The notes beneath the pieces were generated by a model. The model had not been told where the DNA came from and made no database searches. It saw only the letters and a program-made list of their open reading frames with translations. From contig CAKZNA010000220.1 of NCBI GenBank assembly GCA_937129355.1, positions 1-39,504 on the forward strand: a DNA stretch of 39,504 nt, written 5' to 3'. The stretch is from an uncultured Sphingomonadales bacterium. Lineage in GTDB: Bacteria > Pseudomonadota > Alphaproteobacteria > Sphingomonadales > Sphingomonadaceae. A program made the translations under genes and the position numbers. Positions 26,592 through 33,666 of the stretch are shown one piece after another (within the stretch, counting starts at the first letter, position 1; each line of letters opens with the position of its first letter).

Positions 26592-27719
26592 TTGCCTGAT
26601 GAGGCGGAGGCATTGCGCGCGCCCGTCCGCGATCTGATCGCGCGGGAATGCGGCGACATGAGTTTGCCGCAGCGTTCGCGCACATGGATGGGGCATAGCG
26701 CCGATTTCAGCCGCGCGATGGCGAAAGCGGGGTTTGTGGGCCTCACGCTGCCTACCGAATATGGCGGGCGCGGTCTTGGACCATTTGCGCGGTTTGTCGT
26801 GGTGGAGGAATTGCTTTCCGCTGGCGCTCCCGTTGGCGCGCATTGGATTGCCGACCGGCAAAGCGCGCCATTGCTGCTGAAATTCGGCAGCGAAGAACAA
26901 CGGCAAAAATATGTACCGCCTATTTGTGCGGGCGAGATTTTCTTCTCCATCGGGATGAGCGAGCCGGGTGCGGGCAGCGATTTATCTGCGGTCAAGAGCA
27001 AGGCCGATCTGCAAGATGACGGCGGCTGGATATTAAACGGCCAGAAAATTTGGACCAGCGGCGCGCATCTCAATCACTATCTTATCGCGCTGGTCCGCAC
27101 ATCCGGCGATGCGAGCAGCCGCCATGCTGGCCTGTCGCAATTTATCGTCGACCTATCTCTACCCGGTGTGACCGTGCGGCCTATCAAAGACCTGAATGGC
27201 GACGAGGATTTTTGCGAGATTTTCTTCGACAATGTCCGGCTGGATGCGGGCTGCCTTGTTGGCGATGAAGGCGCTGGCTGGGCGCAGGTTACTGCCGAAC
27301 TCGCCTTTGAACGCAGCGGACCGGAGCGGATTTATTCCAGCGCGGTTTTGCTTGATGCCTGGATCAAACATGTGACGGCGCAAGACGGTGCCGGCGAAGC
27401 TCGGATCAGACAGATTGGCATGCTGACGGCTGAACTGGCTGCACTTCGCCAATTGTCGATTGCGGTGACGGCGGAACTGGAGGCGGGCAGCAGTCCGGTT
27501 GTTGAGGCGGCACTGGTCAAGGATTTGGGCACCGGATTTGAACAGAAAATTCCGCATATCATTGCCGATGATCTGGCCAGCCATCCCGATGAAGAGATTT
27601 TAAGCGAGCTGACCGCAACCGTCAAACTGCTCCAGCATATCTCGCCCAGCTTTTCCCTGCGCGGAGGTACGCGGGAAATTTTACGCGGCATGATCGCGCG
27701 CGGGTTGGGGATGCGGTGA
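26592..27719 (+). CDS. Acyl-CoA dehydrogenase family protein (full length)
   Basis: GLTLPTEYGGRG, FFSIGMSEPGAGSDLSAVKSKADLQDDGGWILNGQKIWTSGA, C-terminal GGTREILRGMIARGLG; true start may be upstream (see findings). Confidence 0.9.
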   Translation: MPDEAEALRAPVRDLIARECGDMSLPQRSRTWMGHSADFSRAMAKAGFVGLTLPTEYGGRGLGPFARFVVVEELLSAGAPVGAHWIADRQSAPLLLKFGSEEQRQKYVPPICAGEIFFSIGMSEPGAGSDLSAVKSKADLQDDGGWILNGQKIWTSGAHLNHYLIALVRTSGDASSRHAGLSQFIVDLSLPGVTVRPIKDLNGDEDFCEIFFDNVRLDAGCLVGDEGAGWAQVTAELAFERSGPERIYSSAVLLDAWIKHVTAQDGAGEARIRQIGMLTAELAALRQLSIAVTAELEAGSSPVVEAALVKDLGTGFEQKIPHIIADDLASHPDEEILSELTATVKLLQHISPSFSLRGGTREILRGMIARGLGMR

Positions 27720-28459
27720 TGGATATTGCAGAGCTCTTGACCCCATTTGAACGCTTGCTTGCCGAGCATTATGCGCCCGAAAAACTGCGCGCGATGCAGG
27801 GCGATGATGCGCTAGTGTCGGAAGCACAGACTGCGGTTGAAGCGTCCGGCTTTCTGGATGTGATGCGCGCTGAAAGCGATGGCGGTGCAGGGCTCCCCTT
27901 GTTGGCGGTAGAACCGCTCATGCGCGCGATTGGAGCGCAAGCCGCACCGGCATCATTGGCGGTTGCGATGCTGGAGCGTGCAGTGGGTAGTCGAGTCTCT
28001 CAGGAATTATCGGCAGTCGCCCATTCCGTTTTAATCGCGGGCGCGCTGGAGAAGCTGCTCGCAATCTGCGTGGATTATGCAAATATGCGCGAACAATTTG
28101 GCAAACCCATTGGTAAGCAACAATCGTTGCAGCACCAACTGGCATTACTCGCCGAGCAAAGCGCGTTGGTGCGTATCGCGTCGCAATATGGCTGTGCAGC
28201 CGGGCTTGAGGTGAAAGCGGAACGCGCGGCGGTGGCCAAGCATACTGCAAGCGCCGCTGTACCGCTTGCCGCTTCGGTCGCTCATGCAGTTTACGGCGCC
28301 ATCGGGATAACGGCTGAACATGACCTACAGCTTTGGGTGACGCGGCTTTATGATTGGCGCGATGCTTGCGGCTCGGAAAGCAAGTGGGCAGATGTTATTG
28401 GAAAAGCCCGGCTTACAGATGGCACGGCCATGTCCGTTGATTTTGTGCGGAGCATTTGA
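27716..28459 (+). CDS. Short acyl-CoA dehydrogenase-like protein lacking the middle beta domain
   Basis: N-terminal SGFLDVMRAESDGGAGLPLLAVEPLMRAIGAQAAP joined directly to C-terminal ALEKLLAICVDYANMREQFGKPIGKQQSLQHQLALLA; overlaps the preceding stop. Confidence 0.85.
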   Translation: MMDIAELLTPFERLLAEHYAPEKLRAMQGDDALVSEAQTAVEASGFLDVMRAESDGGAGLPLLAVEPLMRAIGAQAAPASLAVAMLERAVGSRVSQELSAVAHSVLIAGALEKLLAICVDYANMREQFGKPIGKQQSLQHQLALLAEQSALVRIASQYGCAAGLEVKAERAAVAKHTASAAVPLAASVAHAVYGAIGITAEHDLQLWVTRLYDWRDACGSESKWADVIGKARLTDGTAMSVDFVRSI

Positions 28460-28511
28460 AAACAAACTGCGCTAACAATGATGCAGGGAATCGAAGAGGA
28501 GAAGGCAAGAC

Positions 28512-29633
28512 ATGGAAATGGCGGCAATTGGCTTTGGAGAAGCGCAGATCGAAATTCTTGATCAGGCTACAAATTTCTGCCGCGAACGCTCGCCCATCGA
28601 CAAGGTGCGAGAGTTGATGGACAGCGACACTGGTTTTGATGCGGCACTATGGACCGAGATGGCGGAGCTTGGCTGGATGGGCATTGCCATTCCGGAAGCG
28701 CATGGCGGCATAGGCCTATCGCTGGCGGATGTGGTTCCGGTGGCCGAACAGATGGGCCGCAATATGCTGTCTTCGCCTTTCGCCGCGACCACGCTGGCGG
28801 CGCAGGCTTTGCTTGCTGGCGGCACCGAAGCGCAGCAATCTGAATGGCTGCCCAAACTCGCCAGCGGGACGATTGCTACACTGGCTTTGCAGGAAGAACA
28901 TGGCGATTGGGATTTGACCCATGTTGAAGCAAAAGCCGTGCGTAATGGCGATAGCATTACCCTATCTGGCAAGAAGCTGGTGGTGCAATGGGTGGAAGCG
29001 GCGGAGCTAATCATAGCTACCGTTTCGCTCGATGGCGCGCCTGCATTGGCACTGATTACCAAAGCCGATCTGCCAGAAGGCGCACTTCGCCGCGAGGCTA
29101 TTATTGACGAGACAAAACGCAGCGCAGCGCTCACGCTGGACGGTATTTCCATTCCCGAAAGCCAGCTTCTCGGTCCCGCAAAGGCGGGCAGCGCATTAGC
29201 ACATGTCGAGCTCGCTTCCGGCTTGCTGCAAGCCGCAGAAATGTGCGGCGGGACGCAGAGCGTTATCGACTATACCGTCGATTATCTCAAAACCCGCACG
29301 CAATTCGGCAAAGTCATTGGCAGTTATCAGGCGCTGAAACATCCCGCCGTTGATGCCTATGTGGATTATGAAAAGGCGCGGTCGCATTTGTATAGCGCTG
29401 CCCATAGCTTCGGCGATCAGGGTGCAGGCGAGGTGGCTGTCCGCATGGCCAAAGCATCAGCCGACAAAACATACAGCTTCGCCGCCGACCGCGCGATCCA
29501 ATTCCACGGCGGCTTTGGCTTCACCCACGATTGCGATGCCGGCCTCCACCGCCGCGCCGCGATATTCCATGCCAGCCAGATGGGCGACGCCGCATGGCAA
29601 CGCGCAAAGCTAGCGGATTTGCTGTTTGCGTGA
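28512..29633 (+). CDS. Acyl-CoA dehydrogenase family protein
   Basis: ELGWMGIAIPEAHGGIGLSLADVVPVAEQMGRNML, YLKTRTQFGKVIGSYQALKHPAVDAYVDYEKARS, FHGGFGFTHDCDAGLHRRAA. Confidence 0.9.
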   Translation: MEMAAIGFGEAQIEILDQATNFCRERSPIDKVRELMDSDTGFDAALWTEMAELGWMGIAIPEAHGGIGLSLADVVPVAEQMGRNMLSSPFAATTLAAQALLAGGTEAQQSEWLPKLASGTIATLALQEEHGDWDLTHVEAKAVRNGDSITLSGKKLVVQWVEAAELIIATVSLDGAPALALITKADLPEGALRREAIIDETKRSAALTLDGISIPESQLLGPAKAGSALAHVELASGLLQAAEMCGGTQSVIDYTVDYLKTRTQFGKVIGSYQALKHPAVDAYVDYEKARSHLYSAAHSFGDQGAGEVAVRMAKASADKTYSFAADRAIQFHGGFGFTHDCDAGLHRRAAIFHASQMGDAAWQRAKLADLLFA

Positions 29634-29659
29634 TTGTCTGATTTTCGGGGGAGAATGAA

Positions 29660-31330
29660 ATGAGCGAAGCAGCGGCAGATGGCGATGCACCCATCAAAAC
29701 CCAGAACGAAAAGCTGGTCATTGCGGCTTCCTCGCTCGGCACGGTTTTTGAATGGTATGATTTCTATCTCTACGGGCTACTTGCCGGATATATTTCGGTG
29801 CAATTCTTCGCGGGCGTCAATGAAACGACCGGGTTTATCTTCGCGCTGGCGGCCTTTGCGGCGGGATTTGCGGTGCGGCCATTTGGCGCGCTTTTCTTTG
29901 GGCGGATTGGCGACCTTGTCGGGCGCAAGAATACGTTTCTGGTGACGATGGGCCTTATGGGTCTTTCGACATTTCTGGTCGGCCTGCTGCCTGCCTATGC
30001 CAGCATCGGCGTGGCGGCTCCGATCATACTGGTTGGTTTGCGGCTGGTGCAGGGGCTTGCGCTGGGCGGTGAATATGGCGGCGCGGCGACTTATGTGGCG
30101 GAACATGCACCCGAGGGAAAACGCGGGCTGTATACCAGCTTCATTCAGACCACGGCGACGATGGGATTGTTTGCCGCGCTCCTCGTGGTGATCGGCACGC
30201 GCACATTGATGGGTGAGGAAGCGTTTAGCGCATGGGGCTGGCGCATACCGTTTCTGATTTCGATGCTGCTGCTAATCGTATCGCTATGGATACGCATGCA
30301 ATTGGATGAAAGCCCGGTTTTCAAGAAAATGAAGGCCGAAGGTAAAACGTCCAAGGCTCCGCTGACTGAGTCGTTTGCGCGTTGGGGCAATTTGAAATGG
30401 GTGCTGGCCGCATTGCTTGGCGGTGTCGCCGGGCAAGCGGTGGTCTGGTATACGGGGCAGTTTTATGCGCTGTTCTTTCTTGAGAAGATGCTCAAAGTTG
30501 ATGGCGCGACGACCAATATTATGATCGCGATCGCGCTGATTATCGGGACGCCATTTTTCATTTTCTTCGGCTGGTTGTCGGACAAGATCGGGCGCAAGCC
30601 AATTATCCTGACCGGCTGCGCGTTGGCAGCGATTAGCTATTTCCCCGCTTTCCATGCGCTCACCGACGCGGCCAATCCGGCGATGGCAAAGGCGCAGATT
30701 GAAGCGCCCGTTGTGGTAACGGCGGATCCCGATAGCTGTTCGTTGCAGTTTGACCCGATTGGCAAAAACAAGTTCGACGGCAGCGGCTGTGACATTGCCA
30801 AAAGCTATCTCGCAAAAACCGGTATAAGCTATCAAAATGTCAGCGACGCTGGCGTATCCGGCACAGCGGCAACGGTTTCTATTGGTGACAAATCCTATCC
30901 GGCACCTGCACTGGATGCGTTGGATGGCGAGGCAAAGGCCTCCGCGATTGCATCTTACCGGGAGACATTGGGCAAAGCCGCCGCCGATGCGGGCTATCCG
31001 GCCAAGGCCGATGATGCGCAGATCAACAAGCCTTTGGTGGTCGCGATCCTGACTTATCTCGTGCTGTTGGTGACGGCGGTATACGGCCCGATTGCGGCGA
31101 TGCTGGTGGAGCTGTTCCCCAGCCGTATTCGCTATACATCCATGTCGCTGCCCTATCATATCGGCAATGGCTGGTTTGGCGGGTTCCTTCCCACCACCGC
31201 CTTCGCGATGGTCGCGGCTACGGGCGATATATATTACGGCTTATGGTATCCGGTCGTCATTGCGGCGCTGACGGTAGTGGTCGGGCTGCTATTCCTACCC
31301 GAGACATTCAAGCGCAAGATTGATCACTAG
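29660..31330 (+). CDS. MFS transporter, metabolite:H+ symporter (MHS)-like, with large internal loop domain
   Basis: SSLGTVFEWYDFYLYGLLAGYISVQFF, RPFGALFFGRIGDLVGRKNTFL, GLRLVQGLALGGEYGGAATYVAEHAP; about 110-aa hydrophilic insert before the last TMs. Confidence 0.9.
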   Translation: MSEAAADGDAPIKTQNEKLVIAASSLGTVFEWYDFYLYGLLAGYISVQFFAGVNETTGFIFALAAFAAGFAVRPFGALFFGRIGDLVGRKNTFLVTMGLMGLSTFLVGLLPAYASIGVAAPIILVGLRLVQGLALGGEYGGAATYVAEHAPEGKRGLYTSFIQTTATMGLFAALLVVIGTRTLMGEEAFSAWGWRIPFLISMLLLIVSLWIRMQLDESPVFKKMKAEGKTSKAPLTESFARWGNLKWVLAALLGGVAGQAVVWYTGQFYALFFLEKMLKVDGATTNIMIAIALIIGTPFFIFFGWLSDKIGRKPIILTGCALAAISYFPAFHALTDAANPAMAKAQIEAPVVVTADPDSCSLQFDPIGKNKFDGSGCDIAKSYLAKTGISYQNVSDAGVSGTAATVSIGDKSYPAPALDALDGEAKASAIASYRETLGKAAADAGYPAKADDAQINKPLVVAILTYLVLLVTAVYGPIAAMLVELFPSRIRYTSMSLPYHIGNGWFGGFLPTTAFAMVAATGDIYYGLWYPVVIAALTVVVGLLFLPETFKRKIDH

Positions 31331-31331
31331 G

Positions 31332-31431
31332 CAGTCGTACTTTTGAAGGTCCACCTTTCCAACCCGCTGGGTTGGCAAGGCCGACTGGTCGTCGCGCCTT
31401 ATTGGCGCGAAGCCAAGCTGGCGGATGCCAG
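31332..31431. repeat. Dense array of perfect hairpins (possible repeat element or structured RNA)
   Basis: CAGTCG 31332/CGACTG 31382 outer stem; AAGGT-cc-ACCTT; CCAACCC-gct-GGGTTGG 31359-31375; CGCGCC-ttatt-GGCGCG 31393-31409; CTGGC-ggat-GCCAG 31418-31431. Confidence 0.6.
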
Positions 31432-31458
31432 TGTCCGGCGATTGAGGTCAAACAAAAA

Positions 31459-31535
31459 TGGCGCACCCGGCAGGACTCGAACCTGCTGCCTCAAGATTAG
31501 AAGTCTCGCGCTCTATCCAGATGAGCTACGGGTGC
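31459..31535 (-). tRNA. tRNA-Arg (anticodon TCT)
   Basis: Reverse strand GCACCCG-TA-GCTC-ATCTGGATA-GAGC-G-CGAGA-CTTCTAA-TCTTG-AGGCA-GCAGG-TTCGAGT-CCTGC-CGGGTGC-G-CCA folds as a complete cloverleaf with encoded CCA. Confidence 0.96.
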
Positions 31536-31551
31536 GCACTGGAGCAGCCAA

Positions 31552-31584
31552 TAACCACTTTGCGCGGGGATGCAAAGCTGGTTA
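31552..31584. promoter_or_regulatory. Strong dyad between tRNA-Arg and the queuosine-precursor transporter gene
   Basis: TAACCACTTTGC-gcggggat-GCAAAG-c-TGGTTA: 12-bp stem with one bulged C, 11 nt before the ATG at 31596. Confidence 0.5.
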
Positions 31585-31595
31585 TGGATTGAGCC

Positions 31596-32330
31596 ATGAG
31601 TGAAGACATAAATTCGGGTGCAATCGACGCTGGTTCGGCAAGCGGGCGGCAATTTCGTTATTATGATTTTGTGATGGCGGCATTTGTTGCGATCCTGCTT
31701 TTGTCCAATGTCATCGGTGCGTCGAAATTGGCGGTCATAGAAATTGGCGCGAGCGAATTTGTGTTTGGTGCCGGCATCCTGTTTTTCCCGATTGGCTATG
31801 TGATAGGCGATGTGCTGACAGAGGTTTACGGGTTTGCGCGTGCGCGGCGTGTGATCTGGACCGGCTTTGCCGCACTTATCTTCATGGTGTTCATGAGCTG
31901 GCTTGTCGTCGCAATGCCGCCAGCCGATAGCTGGGATGGGCAGGCAGCTTACGAACAAGTATTCGGGCAGGTCTGGCGCATTGTCGCGGCATCAATCACC
32001 GCATTTTGGGCAGGCGAATTTGTGAATAGTTTTGTCATGGCAAAGATGAAGCTGTGGACACGGGGCAAGCATCTTTGGACGCGCACCATCGGTTCAACAA
32101 TAGTCGGGCAGGGCGTGGACAGCATGATATTCTATCCGTTAGCATTCCTTGGTGTTTGGGAAACGGGAGCAGTGATCATGGTCATGTTTACAAACTGGGG
32201 CCTGAAGGTGCTTTGGGAAGTCATTCTGACACCAGTCACTTATGCCGCCGTCGGCTGGTTAAAAAAACGCGAAGGCGTTGATATATTTGACGAAGATACC
32301 AACTTCTCACCCTTCCACGTGAATCTATGA
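31596..32330 (+). CDS. Queuosine precursor transporter, YhhQ/VUT family
   Basis: AILLLSNVIGASKLAVI...FPIGYVIGDVLTEVYGFARARRVIW...GSTIVGQGVDSMIFYPLAF. Confidence 0.92.
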   Translation: MSEDINSGAIDAGSASGRQFRYYDFVMAAFVAILLLSNVIGASKLAVIEIGASEFVFGAGILFFPIGYVIGDVLTEVYGFARARRVIWTGFAALIFMVFMSWLVVAMPPADSWDGQAAYEQVFGQVWRIVAASITAFWAGEFVNSFVMAKMKLWTRGKHLWTRTIGSTIVGQGVDSMIFYPLAFLGVWETGAVIMVMFTNWGLKVLWEVILTPVTYAAVGWLKKREGVDIFDEDTNFSPFHVNL

Positions 32331-32731
32331 ATATTGTAGATTTCAGCTTTCTGTTTCAGGATTTTAAACTGTATCTGGTCGAGGGCGCTGATCTCGCCAG
32401 AGATGCGCTGCATATCCATATTGGGCTCGCCATATTCGTGCTTGCGCGGCTGCTTTGGCGCTGGCGGGGTGGTTGGTTCTTTGCATGGACGCTGGCGCTT
32501 GCAGTAACGCTTGGCGGAGAATGGTTAGATTCGCTCAATGAAGATCCGGCCAATGCCGCCATTACGGAGCCTGAACATTGGCGCGATATCTGGAACACAA
32601 TGTTATGGCCGACAATATTGCTGTTTATCGGCCGCTGGCTGCAGCCTAAAGCCAAAACGCCAGAAGCGGCGGCAGACGAAAATTCAGGCGATCTCTCGGA
32701 TGAGTCCCTCGAGCATCCGCCGACCATCTGA
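32327..32731 (+). CDS. Hypothetical small membrane protein
   Basis: ATGA overlap with the YhhQ-type gene; two or three hydrophobic segments ([40 protein letters not shown]). Confidence 0.65.
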   Translation: MNIVDFSFLFQDFKLYLVEGADLARDALHIHIGLAIFVLARLLWRWRGGWFFAWTLALAVTLGGEWLDSLNEDPANAAITEPEHWRDIWNTMLWPTILLFIGRWLQPKAKTPEAAADENSGDLSDESLEHPPTI

Positions 32732-33349
32732 ACCGCCCTGCATCGCTTCAATCATGCGTTCGGGATGCGGCATCATGCCCAGCACGTTGCCAGCATCGTT
32801 TAATATGCCCGCGATATTGCGCGCCGATCCGTTCACATCTTCGGCATAGCGAAAGGCAACACGGCCTTCGCCTTCCAACCGGTCTAGCGTCGCATCATCG
32901 GCAAAATAATTGCCATCATGATGCGCCACGGGAATGATGATTTCTTCGCCTGCGTCATAGCGGCTGGTAAAAATGGATTGGCTGTTTTCAACCTTCAATT
33001 TCACATCACGGCAAACGAAGCGAATGCCCGCATTGCGCATCAACGCGCCGGGGAGAAGCCCGCTTTCGGTTAAAACCTGAAATCCATTGCACACGCCAAG
33101 AACCGGAACGCCGTTACCGGCAGCAGCAACCACCGATTTCATGATAGGGGATTTCGCCGCCATTGCGCCTGAACGTAAATAGTCGCCGTAGGAAAACCCG
33201 CCCGGCACAGCTATCAAGTCCAATCCATCCGGCAGCGCGCTATTGCCATGCCACACGATTGATGTGTCGGCACCGGTCACGTCTCGAATCGCGACGGCCA
33301 TGTCGCGGTCGCAATTTGATCCGGGGAATTGAATAACGGCAGCACGCAT
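32684..33349 (-). CDS. purQ: Phosphoribosylformylglycinamidine synthase subunit PurQ
   Basis: [18 protein letters not shown]...[18 protein letters not shown]...[22 protein letters not shown]...MMPHPER. Confidence 0.97.
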   Translation of the reverse strand: MRAAVIQFPGSNCDRDMAVAIRDVTGADTSIVWHGNSALPDGLDLIAVPGGFSYGDYLRSGAMAAKSPIMKSVVAAAGNGVPVLGVCNGFQVLTESGLLPGALMRNAGIRFVCRDVKLKVENSQSIFTSRYDAGEEIIIPVAHHDGNYFADDATLDRLEGEGRVAFRYAEDVNGSARNIAGILNDAGNVLGMMPHPERMIEAMQGGSDGRRMLEGLIREIA

Positions 33350-33353
33350 GCGT

Positions 33354-33581
33354 CTACCCCTCAATCTCGAAATTTTCGATTACGGTGTTGGCGAGTAGCT
33401 TCTGACACATTTCTTCCATCTGCGCTTTGCTGATGCCCTCTTCATGCTCCAGCTCGATCAAGCGTCCGGCACGGACATCATTCACGCCATCAAAGCCCAA
33501 GCTTTCCAGCGCATGATGGATGGCCTTTCCTTGCGGGTCCAGAACACCATTTTTCAGGGTGACAAAGATACGCGTTTTCAT
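33354..33581 (-). CDS. purS: Phosphoribosylformylglycinamidine synthase subunit PurS
   Basis: [44 protein letters not shown]...[13 protein letters not shown]. Confidence 0.96.
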   Translation of the reverse strand: MKTRIFVTLKNGVLDPQGKAIHHALESLGFDGVNDVRAGRLIELEHEEGISKAQMEEMCQKLLANTVIENFEIEG

Positions 33582-33666
33582 GGAAGCCGCCTCGCAAATG
33601 AGAGTGTCTGATTATCAGTTGCATTTCCTATAGAAGCCCGCGCGAAGGGTGCAAGGGGTTGAAATC

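Noticed and set aside
30284-31159. 291-aa minus-strand ORF
   Set aside because: Shadow ORF fully antisense to the MFS transporter, with no recognisable domain
31459-31535. tRNA-Arg as an integration site of a genomic island
   Set aside because: No integrase, no direct repeat of the tRNA 3' end seen nearby, and flanking genes look chromosomal
31343-31603. 86-aa ORF MKVHLSNPLGWQGRLVVAPYWREAKLADAS...
   Set aside because: Runs through the hairpin array and the antisense of the tRNA-Arg gene; not coding-like
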